NCBI GenBank assembly: GCA_021803885.1
Contig: JAJZKY010000383.1
Span: forward strand, 1-5,401
Reading direction: 5' to 3'
DNA: 5,401 nucleotides
Source: Planctomycetota bacterium
Lineage (GTDB): Bacteria > Planctomycetota > Phycisphaerae > WQYP01 > JAJZKY01
Positions within the stretch are counted from its first letter, which is position 1. Each line of letters begins with the position of its first letter. The notes under the pieces are model-generated. The model worked only from the letters and a program-made list of their open reading frames with translations, was not told the DNA's origin and did no database searches. Positions 1-5,400 of this stretch are shown one piece after another. Made by a program: the position numbers and the translations under genes.

Positions 1-60
1 GCGCTGAGATTTATAACCCGTCCCCGGTCTATTTGGCAACTCATTGTATTCTTTCGCAGC
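1..60 (+). pseudogene. Internal fragment of a WcaF-like acetyltransferase gene, inverted duplicate of 2545-2604
   Basis: Bases 1-60 are the exact reverse complement of 2604-2545, so they repeat the sense strand of the WcaF-like gene further right. Read from base 3 they encode residues A100 to Q118 of that protein (AEIYNPSPVY then LATHCILSQ). Similarity then stops abruptly, apart from a GGCAT match at 62-66. The frame continues through unrelated sequence to a stop at 279-281, giving a nonsense tail. The region with the likely catalytic histidine (THDYN in the intact copy) lies beyond the break, so this copy could not make a working enzyme. The match begins at the first base of the window, so it probably extends further left, and I cannot tell how much of the gene's 5' part lies there. 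Confidence 0.85.
1..60. repeat. Inverted repeat, left arm
   Basis: These 60 bases are identical to the reverse complement of 2545-2604, and the match starts at the window edge. With a single mismatch at 61 it can be followed to base 66. The arms enclose about 2.5 kb carrying the dehydratase remnant, the GH39 gene and the 3' part of the wcaF-like gene. Confidence 0.95.
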
Positions 61-211
61 CGGCATTCTGCGTCAGCCCAAAGAGATTGCCCGACGGCTG
101 CGTAAGCAACATGTCTGCTGAGAGCGGCAGCCGCCCTGCCGGGCCGCGCGCATGGGTCGCGACGCCAAGCAGCCCCGGCTCCGCCGTCTCCAGCACTGAC
201 TCAAGTGAAAT
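59..211 (-). pseudogene. N-terminal remnant of a YjhG/YagF-family sugar-acid dehydratase (IlvD/Edd superfamily)
   Basis: The minus-strand frame from 211 to 59 encodes 51 residues resembling the start of YjhG/YagF dehydratases, which remove water from aldonic acids such as D-xylonate to give 2-keto-3-deoxy acids. Recognisable blocks are ATHARGPAGRLPLSADMLL and then QPSGNLFGLTQNAG; E. coli YjhG as I recall it has THADGPDGELPLTAEML and PSGDLFGMTMNAGMGW in the same order and spacing. The family is about 650 residues long, so over 90% is missing. The match ends at the G of NAG, exactly where the wcaF fragment begins, and the frame hits a stop nine codons after the N of NAG. The initiation position expected from alignment is ATT (211-209), not ATG; the next in-frame possibility is GTG at 196. 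An in-frame TAA lies at about 250. It is a decayed or broken gene copy, or one side of a chimeric junction. Confidence 0.75.
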
Positions 212-260
212 GGTTGCGATGAGAATGTCCCTTCGAAACGAAATTGATTACGCGGCCACA

Positions 261-270
261 CTGTATACGA
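261..270. promoter_or_regulatory. Candidate GntR-type operator half-palindrome
   Basis: The sequence CTGTATACGA is centred on the palindrome GTATAC, about 50 bases upstream of the presumed dehydratase start at 211. GntR-family (FCD-type) regulators of sugar-acid catabolism often bind operators with a TGTATACA-like core, so the position fits control of the dehydratase. Only one site is visible and the match is short, so chance is a real alternative. Confidence 0.25.
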
Positions 271-426
271 CCGATGGTTGATGATTTTATCGGATCGCGA
301 TATCCCTCGGAAAGCCGCGCCGTCACCTGCATCTCCTCTCATGCGGAATCCATTCGCGCGAGTGACTGCCGCTACATCGCTCCTGTGGAGGATTCGCATC
401 CTGTTTCAGTAATCGCTCTCGATCCG

Positions 427-456
427 TTGCCTGTCTGCCCCCGAACAGCGTAAAGT
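427..456 (+). promoter_or_regulatory. Weak candidate sigma-70-like promoter for the GH39 gene
   Basis: TTGCCT (427-432) and TAAAGT (451-456) are separated by 18 bases and lie about 50 bases upstream of the GH39 start codon. Each hexamer keeps four of six consensus bases. The assignment rests only on these partial matches and the position. Confidence 0.2.
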
Positions 457-488
457 TACACATTGTCATTCGCTCGATGACGATCTCC

Positions 489-492
489 GGAG
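489..492 (+). promoter_or_regulatory. Ribosome binding site of the GH39 gene, inside a 12-base palindrome
   Basis: GGAG at 489-492 lies 11 bases before the ATG at 504, slightly far but acceptable. It is the right half of the perfect palindrome ATCTCCGGAGAT (483-494), so the ribosome binding site has a complementary partner directly next to it. Confidence 0.5.
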
Positions 493-503
493 ATTCCTGA
501 ATC

Positions 504-2174
504 ATGCGCACAATACTCACGGCCCTATGCTTCCTCTTCGTGTTCTCAAATTGCTTCGGCCAGGCGCCGGTCGAAGTGCAGGTGGACCTGGGCAAATCTC
601 TGGGGCCGTTCCCACCGGTTTACCGCTGGTTCGGCTATGACGAGTCGAATTACACGACTACGAAAAACGGCCAGGCGCTCCTGCGGCAGTTACATGACTT
701 GAGCCCGGTGCCTGTGTATATTCGCGCACACTTCCTGCTGGCCAGCGGGGACGGCAAGCCCGAGCGAAAATGGAGTTCATCGAACGTCTACACCGAAGAC
801 GCCAACGGGAAGCCGGTCTACAACTGGACAATTCTCGACGGCATCTTCGACGCCTATGCCCGCGCGCATGTGCGACCGATGGTGGAACTGGGATTCATGC
901 CCAAAGCGCTCTCGATCCATCCCGATCCGTATCACATACCGGGGCTTCCCAAGCCCGGCCAACAGCAGGGATGGTCGTTTCCTCCAAGGAGTTATGCGCG
1001 ATGGGGAGATTTGATATACCACGTGGCCGCGCATATGGCGCAGCGCTATGGGATGGCGGAGGTTTCGACGTGGTATTGGGAGGTTTGGAACGAGCCGAAT
1101 ATCGGCTACTGGCACGGAACCGAAGAGCAGTACAACGAGCTGTACGATTACGCGGCGGCGGGAGTGCGGCGCGCGATTCCGGATGCCCATGTGGGCGGAC
1201 CTGCGACCACAGGTCCTGTGGCGGGTACAAAAAGCGCGGCTTTTCTTCAGGCGTTCTTAGCGCACTGCGCGAACGGCAAGAGCAGCGCAACCGGCGGCGC
1301 TGTGCCTCTGGACTTCATCTCGTTCCACGTCAAGGGAAGGCCACGCCTTGTGGATGGGCACGTAGAGATGGGGCTCAACCACGAACTGGAAAATGCGGAA
1401 ACGGGCTTCGCCATCGTGCGCAACTCCGCGAAGTTCAAGCAGCTGCCGATCATCTTAAGCGAGGCCGATCCAGAGGGCTGCGCAGCCTGCTCGCCGCAGC
1501 AACATCCCGAGGATGATTACCGCAACGGAACGCTCTACCCCAGCTATACAGCGGCGGCGATGAAAGGCCTGCTGGATCTGGCGCAGCGCGACCAGGTGAA
1601 TCTGATCGGATTTCTTACATGGGCGTTCGAGTTCGAGAACCAGCCCTACTTCGCGGGCTTTCGCACCTTGGCGACCAACGGCATCGATAAGCCGGAACTG
1701 AACTTTTTTCGGATGGCAGGCCTGATGGGCGGAAACCGGGTGGATGCCTCAAGCAGCGGCGCTGTGCCGGCTGCAGACATTCTCGCCAGCGGCGTGCGGC
1801 AGCAGCAGGACGTCGACCTGCTGGCTTCCCGCAACCAGAGCAGCGCATCGCTATTGCTGTGGAACTATGCCGATGACAAGGTTGCCGGGCCCGGCGCGCC
1901 GGTGCAAATTGCAATCCGCGGGATCAACCCACAACTCCACCGCGTTCTCGTGCAGCAGTACCGCATCGACACAGACCATAGCAATGCGTATACGGTCTGG
2001 AAACAAATGGGCTCACCGCAACAACCAACGCCGGCACAGTACGCCCGTCTTCAGGCGGCAGGCCAATTGCAACTGATGGGTTCGCCGCGATGGACGGCGG
2101 TTGAGAATGGGCAGCTACAGATCACGCTTGATTTGCCGCGGCAGGCTCTGGCATTGCTGCGCGTAAGCTGGTAA
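504..2174 (+). CDS. Secreted GH39 glycoside hydrolase (beta-xylosidase or PslG-like exopolysaccharide hydrolase)
   Basis: This 556-residue protein is probably an exported retaining glycosidase of family GH39 (clan A). Residues 1-20 form a Sec signal peptide (MRTILTALCFLFVFSNCFGQ) with likely cleavage before APVEV; no lipobox is seen. The TIM barrel spans about 35-405. WEVWNEPN (192-199) supplies the acid/base Glu197, and PIILSEAD (315-322) supplies the nucleophile Glu320; the 123-residue spacing is close to that of characterised GH39 xylosidases (about 117). GCAAC follows the nucleophile with Cys326 and Cys329, a possible disulfide or metal-site pair. Residues from about 415 to 556 look like the C-terminal beta-sandwich that accompanies this family. 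Start: the signal peptide begins at this ATG, with GGAG 11 bases upstream. GH39 includes beta-xylosidase, alpha-L-iduronidase and PslG, an exopolysaccharide hydrolase; with an EPS operon next door, polymer trimming is plausible. The family is secure, the substrate is not. GC content is visibly higher than in the glycosyltransferase genes. Confidence 0.92.
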   Translation: MRTILTALCFLFVFSNCFGQAPVEVQVDLGKSLGPFPPVYRWFGYDESNYTTTKNGQALLRQLHDLSPVPVYIRAHFLLASGDGKPERKWSSSNVYTEDANGKPVYNWTILDGIFDAYARAHVRPMVELGFMPKALSIHPDPYHIPGLPKPGQQQGWSFPPRSYARWGDLIYHVAAHMAQRYGMAEVSTWYWEVWNEPNIGYWHGTEEQYNELYDYAAAGVRRAIPDAHVGGPATTGPVAGTKSAAFLQAFLAHCANGKSSATGGAVPLDFISFHVKGRPRLVDGHVEMGLNHELENAETGFAIVRNSAKFKQLPIILSEADPEGCAACSPQQHPEDDYRNGTLYPSYTAAAMKGLLDLAQRDQVNLIGFLTWAFEFENQPYFAGFRTLATNGIDKPELNFFRMAGLMGGNRVDASSSGAVPAADILASGVRQQQDVDLLASRNQSSASLLLWNYADDKVAGPGAPVQIAIRGINPQLHRVLVQQYRIDTDHSNAYTVWKQMGSPQQPTPAQYARLQAAGQLQLMGSPRWTAVENGQLQITLDLPRQALALLRVSW

Positions 2175-2290
2175 GACTATCAGAGCCACTTGGCGGTCAA
2201 TTGATCTTCTGGAAGCCACCAAATAAATCGCATCCTGTAACGGACGAAGCGCCTGCATAAATCATTGCGGCTTATGCGCTCGGGCACCAG
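2175..2290. other. Convergent intergenic region
   Basis: These 116 bases separate the stop codons of the convergent GH39 and wcaF-like genes. No gene is visible. The only structured element is the imperfect hairpin at 2251-2279. Confidence 0.6.
2251..2279. terminator. Possible bidirectional hairpin between convergent genes
   Basis: GCATAA (2255-2260) pairs with TTATGC (2272-2277) around an 11-base loop. After a two-base CT bulge, two more G-C pairs (2251-2252 with 2278-2279) extend the stem. It sits between two convergent stop codons, as a shared terminator would, but neither strand has a T-run after it, so intrinsic termination would be weak. Confidence 0.25.
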
Positions 2291-2899
2291 TTACGCATCC
2301 GACCTGACTGTCCTTTCCCGCATCTTCACCTTCACTGCAGGCACGCCGCTATATACCGTCCATGGTTCCAGGTCGCGGTTTGCCACCGATCCTAATGCCA
2401 GCACCGATCCTTCGCCCACGTTCACACCCGGCGCAACCAATGCGCGAGCGCAGATCCATGAATAAGCACCCAGTCTCATTGCATAGGAGATCATTGGAAA
2501 ATCGGGGTGGTTGTAGTCATGTGTCGCTCCGCAGAGATATGCCTGCTGCGAAAGAATACAATGAGTTGCCAAATAGACCGGGGACGGGTTATAAATCTCA
2601 GCGCCATCGGCCAGCGTGCAGTAGTCCTCACAGGTCAAGTTCCAGGGCGCCCAAACCCTCCCTCCGGGATAGAAGTGACAACCTTTGCCGATCTTCGCGC
2701 CAAAGAGACGCAACAGCATTGAGCGCCACATATGGGCGGGCTTCGGCGATGTGCGGTATAGCAGCAGATACGCCACGCGCCATGCCAGCCGCGCAATCCG
2801 ATTCCCTTTAGAGAAGGATGGGCGATGATACGGATTCTGCTCAGAACTTGCTGCAATATGATGTACAGAGTGTTCCCGTCGCGCCTCCGAAGTACTCAT
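2291..2899 (-). CDS. wcaF: WcaF-like putative exopolysaccharide O-acetyltransferase (left-handed beta-helix)
   Basis: This 202-residue protein probably transfers acetyl from acetyl-CoA to a sugar hydroxyl during colanic-acid-like polysaccharide assembly, in the cytoplasm or at the inner membrane face. E. coli WcaF is about 180 residues and shares the block LLRLFGAKIGK (62-72). The N-terminal third (about 20-60) holds a hydrophobic, Arg-rich segment typical of the family. From about 66 to 190 the hexapeptide-repeat pattern builds a left-handed beta-helix, e.g. APGVNVGEGSVLALGSV (156-172) and the closing SGVPAVKV (184-191). His127 in ATHDYN is the likely catalytic base. I prefer the ATG at 2899, with GAGAG seven bases upstream. 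An in-frame GTG at 2944 would add 15 residues and overlaps the preceding small ORF's stop as GTGA, but has a poor ribosome site. It is the last gene of the minus-strand operon. Bases 2545-2604 (G99-Q118) are duplicated in inverted form at 1-60. Confidence 0.88.
   Translation of the reverse strand: MSTSEARREHSVHHIAASSEQNPYHRPSFSKGNRIARLAWRVAYLLLYRTSPKPAHMWRSMLLRLFGAKIGKGCHFYPGGRVWAPWNLTCEDYCTLADGAEIYNPSPVYLATHCILSQQAYLCGATHDYNHPDFPMISYAMRLGAYSWICARALVAPGVNVGEGSVLALGSVANRDLEPWTVYSGVPAVKVKMRERTVRSDA
2545..2604. repeat. Inverted repeat, right arm (inside the wcaF-like gene)
   Basis: This is the partner of bases 1-60, lying inside the intact wcaF-like gene and covering the last two bases of the G99 codon through the first base of the Q119 codon. 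Whether the repeat continues past 2604 cannot be seen, because its partner would lie left of the window. Confidence 0.95.
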
Positions 2900-2906
2900 G
2901 GCTTTT

Positions 2907-2911
2907 CTCTC
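2907..2911 (-). promoter_or_regulatory. Ribosome binding site deciding the wcaF-like start
   Basis: On the minus strand GAGAG lies seven bases before the ATG at 2899. The alternative upstream GTG at 2944 lacks an equally good site, so the shorter protein is favoured. Confidence 0.45.
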
Positions 2912-2940
2912 ATCCTTCCATCGCCGGTCATTCCCCGCCG

Positions 2941-3060
2941 TCACTCGATCTCAATCGCATTCTTTAGCCGCTTACCGAATGCGCAATCAACACCAATCTC
3001 GGTGCTCTTCTTGCCTCTGCACTCAATCTTCCAGCCAAGCTGGCAAAATGCTAACTCCAC
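2941..3060 (-). CDS. Possible small ORF of 39 residues, function unknown
   Basis: The 120-base gap between the GT8-like gene and the wcaF-like gene is filled by one open frame that starts with GTG (3060) and ends with TGA (2943-2941). Its product would be a small, basic, cysteine-containing peptide (starts VELAFCQLGWKIE, ends KRLKNAIEIE) with three cysteines, no signal peptide and no membrane segment. AAGG lies eight bases before the GTG. A second in-frame GTG at 3066 overlaps the previous gene's stop as GTGA, and the final TGA overlaps the alternative wcaF GTG start in the same way. This packing is what a real operon gene would show, but 40 codons without a stop can easily occur by chance and I recognise no family. 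It could also be the remnant of a longer gene. Confidence 0.25.
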   Translation of the reverse strand: MELAFCQLGWKIECRGKKSTEIGVDCAFGKRLKNAIEIE

Positions 3061-3062
3061 GT

Positions 3063-4025
3063 TCACTGCCTTCTATAGAAGCGCCCTATCAGTGCGGCAA
3101 TCCAACATGTAAAACGTTTCACACCCAGAGAAATCGGGGAATACGGTCGGATCGGCGATAAGACTTGGGTAAAGAAGAATTTTGTCGCATCGGAAGGTGG
3201 CACCCCTCCCAGCGCCCTCAACAGCAACGAACCCCTCCAAGGCTTTTCCCCGACAGCGTGGTACATAGTAAAACCGGAAGGTACAAATCCCATTGCTTCA
3301 GGCCCCATCGTGGTGAGCGGAAGTTCCGTATACATAGCTGCCATATTCAATGCGTCCTGGTCGATCCCGTAGAACGGCATCTCGCGGCTCCCAGGCTGGA
3401 GAGCTGCAAGATCGTACCCCAGCGTTCCGGCATATTCAATAATCTTCTTCCATAGCTGGAGGAGTTCTTCGTGCGCTGGCGAGGCTCCCACTAATCCGCT
3501 GTTAAAATAACGGTTCAGCAGACGGGGCTTACCAAGTCCCATCTTTCCTCCGGCTTCCACCCACTGAAGGCGAAGTGGGCTGGTCTCAGCAAGTTGATAA
3601 TTGACAATTTCCTCACACAATGCGATGCCGTAACACTGCCATTTCTCAAAGTGACTCCAACTACAGCGAAGAAAGATATCCGGATCAAAGTACCAGAGAT
3701 ACTTGCACCCGCAGGCATATGACCCGAGCAGATCAATCATGAATTGCGCCTTGTAGTTGGCAAAGTGCAGCGATGTCTGGATCGGAAGAAAGATAATCCG
3801 GACTTGATCCGTAACCAAGTATCCATCCGGGTTTTGCTGGCGCTTCAGTTGATCAATCCATGGCGGCAAATCTCCTCGGTATCCAGCCCACACAGTTCCA
3901 GCATATCCAGCATGCACCAGAGAATTCACAAAGGCGGCGAGCCCAAGATGATAATCTCCCTCGAAAAGCGTGCATACTGCCGTACTAGAAGGATTGTCAA
4001 CAATACGATCAATCGATGATGCCAT
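3063..4025 (-). CDS. GT-A fold glycosyltransferase, GT8-like
   Basis: This 320-residue cytoplasmic enzyme probably adds a sugar from a nucleotide-sugar donor to a growing exopolysaccharide repeat unit. The N-terminus (AVCTLFEGDYHLGLAAFVNSL, about 16-36, shown in part) looks like the first strand and helix of a GT-A domain. YFDPD (112-116) is the DxD metal and donor site. YFNSGLVG (173-180), YGIDQDALN (219-227) and HAVGEKPWRG (256-265) match the NSG, DQD and HxxGxxKPW blocks of GT8-type retaining transferases. The last 15 residues are hydrophobic then basic (WIAALIGRFYRRQ), suggesting membrane contact. The ATG at 4025 is chosen because GGAG lies ten bases upstream; an in-frame TTG at 4055 would add ten residues without a well-placed ribosome site. 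It lies 93 bases after the GT4-like gene and directly before the small ORF. The fold is well supported; donor and acceptor are unknown. Confidence 0.85.
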   Translation of the reverse strand: MASSIDRIVDNPSSTAVCTLFEGDYHLGLAAFVNSLVHAGYAGTVWAGYRGDLPPWIDQLKRQQNPDGYLVTDQVRIIFLPIQTSLHFANYKAQFMIDLLGSYACGCKYLWYFDPDIFLRCSWSHFEKWQCYGIALCEEIVNYQLAETSPLRLQWVEAGGKMGLGKPRLLNRYFNSGLVGASPAHEELLQLWKKIIEYAGTLGYDLAALQPGSREMPFYGIDQDALNMAAMYTELPLTTMGPEAMGFVPSGFTMYHAVGEKPWRGSLLLRALGGVPPSDATKFFFTQVLSPIRPYSPISLGVKRFTCWIAALIGRFYRRQ

Positions 4026-4035
4026 TCTCTCTTGT

Positions 4036-4039
4036 CTCC
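4036..4039 (-). promoter_or_regulatory. Ribosome binding site deciding the GT8-like start
   Basis: GGAG on the minus strand lies ten bases before the ATG at 4025. The 93-base gap behind it (4026-4118) shows no clear promoter, so I expect read-through from the GT4-like gene. Confidence 0.4.
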
Positions 4040-4118
4040 AGAAGTAATTCGTCAAGCTCCATTCCGCTCTTCCTTGGCGCCACCGAACCTTGAATGTAGA
4101 GAAATAATCATGAAGAGT

Positions 4119-5279
4119 CTAAAGGAAGCGCTGAGCTATGGAACGCAGCTCGGTTAATGCAAATTGCTTATTGAAATGCAATTCAAAGAACGAGCGGCAT
4201 CCCTGCGACGATTCTTTCCACATTGATTCCTCTCTGAGCCGTTCTGTAATGACGCAGAAATCACTAGGCTCGCTCACCTGAAAGAAACCGTTGTTTCGAA
4301 TGGGCGCCAAAAAGCGACTTGTCGCGGAGAAAGCATTTGCCGCGGCTACCACGGGCAACCCGACCGCCATGTAGTCCGCGGAACGCGAAGGTATCGAATA
4401 CCGGCTTCTCAAATCCTGCTCTGGGGGCAAAAGCGGTCCAGGAAGATATCCGAAGCTGCAGCCCGCCAATGCCTTGTCTCGCTGGTCGTCATCCGCAAAC
4501 CCCAAATACTCCGTAAGTCCAATTAGGTGTTCTGGAATATATCTAAGTTGACCAGGCAGGCCAATATACCTGATGCGAACTTTCACGCCACTCTTGCGTA
4601 ATCTCTCAACAGCCGTGCTTAGAAGATGTAAGCCATCTTGATAAGAGGTCAAGAATCCAACTAAGCCGATGACAACTGTGTCAGACCCGCTATATTCCGC
4701 AAGATAACGTGACTGAGGACGGACGAACGCTAGAATACTTGCTTCGCATTTTGCCACCGCCCCAATATCCCTGATCATGGTTTCAGAAAGGCAAAAGACA
4801 TGTTCCGCGCGCAAAAGAAGCCATGCATAATCGGCATTCAGAGGTGAATCGAGAAGGTCCCACAGGTGCATGACAAATGGGCAATCAAGCACTTCCAATA
4901 TCTCACGACATCTTGTCGCCTCCGCATTACCAAGAGGGGCCACATGGGCAAACCCGGTCTCTTTGAACAATGCCCGAAGGCGATGCTTGCGCGATTGGAT
5001 AAGTCGATCACCACGCCACCAGCCAATCCGAAAGCGCTCAACCTGGCGAAATAAAAACCCGCGTCCTGCAGCAAATGGCCATAAACGAGGAATCGCACTA
5101 TTCAAACAATAGGAATTTTGAACTTCGCTCATTCCCATCCCATAGTCCCAGTAACAGTGATGCCATTCCGCCGCGAGCGCGTCTGCGTAGTGGAGAGTCT
5201 GGATTCCAATAGCGTTCGTATGAGAGGCCGGCATTGAGGTAATGAAAAGTATCTTCTGCTTACTATAGGGCCTGTTCAT
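4119..5279 (-). CDS. GT-B fold glycosyltransferase, GT4-like
   Basis: This 386-residue protein is probably a cytoplasmic or membrane-associated transferase that extends a lipid-linked oligosaccharide. The N-terminal Rossmann-like acceptor domain begins at about residue 9 (KILFITSMPASH) and runs to about 195. The C-terminal donor domain opens with VVIGLVGFLTSYQDGLHLL (202-220) and holds IPSRSADYMAVGLPVV (296-311), which corresponds to the GT4 donor-binding loop usually seen as PSKxxEYMAxGxPV. Here the usual lysine is Arg299 and the usual glutamate is Asp302, both conservative changes. The length fits the family. The ATG at 5279 is preferred because GGAG lies six bases before it; an ATG at 5294 would add five residues without a ribosome site. 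The start overlaps the end of the upstream membrane-protein gene by 17 bases, which suggests translational coupling. The sugar specificity cannot be read from the sequence. Confidence 0.85.
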   Translation of the reverse strand: MNRPYSKQKILFITSMPASHTNAIGIQTLHYADALAAEWHHCYWDYGMGMSEVQNSYCLNSAIPRLWPFAAGRGFLFRQVERFRIGWWRGDRLIQSRKHRLRALFKETGFAHVAPLGNAEATRCREILEVLDCPFVMHLWDLLDSPLNADYAWLLLRAEHVFCLSETMIRDIGAVAKCEASILAFVRPQSRYLAEYSGSDTVVIGLVGFLTSYQDGLHLLSTAVERLRKSGVKVRIRYIGLPGQLRYIPEHLIGLTEYLGFADDDQRDKALAGCSFGYLPGPLLPPEQDLRSRYSIPSRSADYMAVGLPVVAAANAFSATSRFLAPIRNNGFFQVSEPSDFCVITERLREESMWKESSQGCRSFFELHFNKQFALTELRSIAQRFL

Positions 5280-5400
5280 ATGCTTCTCCACCATTTATGG
5301 CCGAGGGAGACTTTGCAGTCATGCGCGGACCACGCATAAATCCGTAGATACCTGTAAATATAATGACCGGGAGAGTAACCACAGCTGTTGCTAGATTCAG
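5263..5400 (-). CDS. 3' end of a membrane protein of the polysaccharide operon (partial)
   Basis: One minus-strand frame stays open from the window edge to a TAG at 5265-5263, giving 45 C-terminal residues. The first part (NLATAVVTLPVIIFTGIYGF, residues 2-21) is a clear transmembrane helix. It is followed by a basic FMRGPRMTAK stretch and a polar tail ending GGEAYEQAL. This is the usual look of the last helix and cytoplasmic tail of a multi-spanning protein. In this operon the likely candidates are a Wzx-type flippase, a Wzy-type polymerase or an O-antigen ligase, but too little is present to choose. The gene overlaps the GT4-like gene by 17 bases. A second open frame across the same stretch is rich in Ser, Tyr, Trp and His without a pattern and is a weaker choice. 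Confidence 0.6.
   Translation of the reverse strand: MNLATAVVTLPVIIFTGIYGFMRGPRMTAKSPSAINGGEAYEQAL
5286..5289 (-). promoter_or_regulatory. Ribosome binding site deciding the GT4-like start
   Basis: GGAG on the minus strand with a six-base spacer (AAGCAT) precedes the ATG at 5279. It lies inside the coding sequence of the upstream gene, as expected for coupled genes. Confidence 0.55.

Larger units (their letters stand above)
212..503. other. Non-coding divergent region between the dehydratase remnant and the GH39 gene
   Basis: I see no convincing gene in these 292 bases. They hold the upstream region of the dehydratase remnant on the minus strand and the leader of the GH39 gene on the plus strand. 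Visible small elements are a GTATAC-centred near-palindrome (261-270), a short inverted repeat AGGAT/ATCCT with a 4-base loop (389-402), a weak promoter-like pair (427-456) and a 12-base perfect palindrome (483-494). Several short open frames run through the stretch on both strands, but none has a recognisable product. Confidence 0.5.

Noticed and set aside
1..211. Insertion sequence or transposon end at the left junction
   Set aside because: No transposase, terminal inverted repeat or target-site duplication is visible. The repeat arms are internal wcaF coding sequence.
33..281. Plus-strand open frame starting inside the left wcaF fragment
   Set aside because: Only its first few residues are wcaF-like. 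After base 60 it reads the antisense of the dehydratase remnant and ends in unrelated sequence, so it is a junction by-product.
201..332. Minus-strand 43-codon ORF starting MQVTARLSEGYRD
   Set aside because: It has a purine-rich leader but no recognisable product, overlaps the dehydratase start in another frame, and lies in what looks like regulatory sequence.
895..1290. Minus-strand open frame antisense to the GH39 gene
   Set aside because: The composition is Arg/Pro/Ser-rich and patternless. The GH39 motifs in the opposite strand fully explain the region.
770..1516. Long plus-strand frame inside the GH39 gene
   Set aside because: It lies wholly inside the GH39 coding sequence in another frame and is Arg/Gly/Cys-rich without domain features, as expected for a shadow of a high-GC gene.
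2362..2811. Plus-strand 149-codon frame antisense to the wcaF-like gene
   Set aside because: No domain is recognisable, whereas the minus strand carries the hexapeptide-repeat acetyltransferase with a clear family match.
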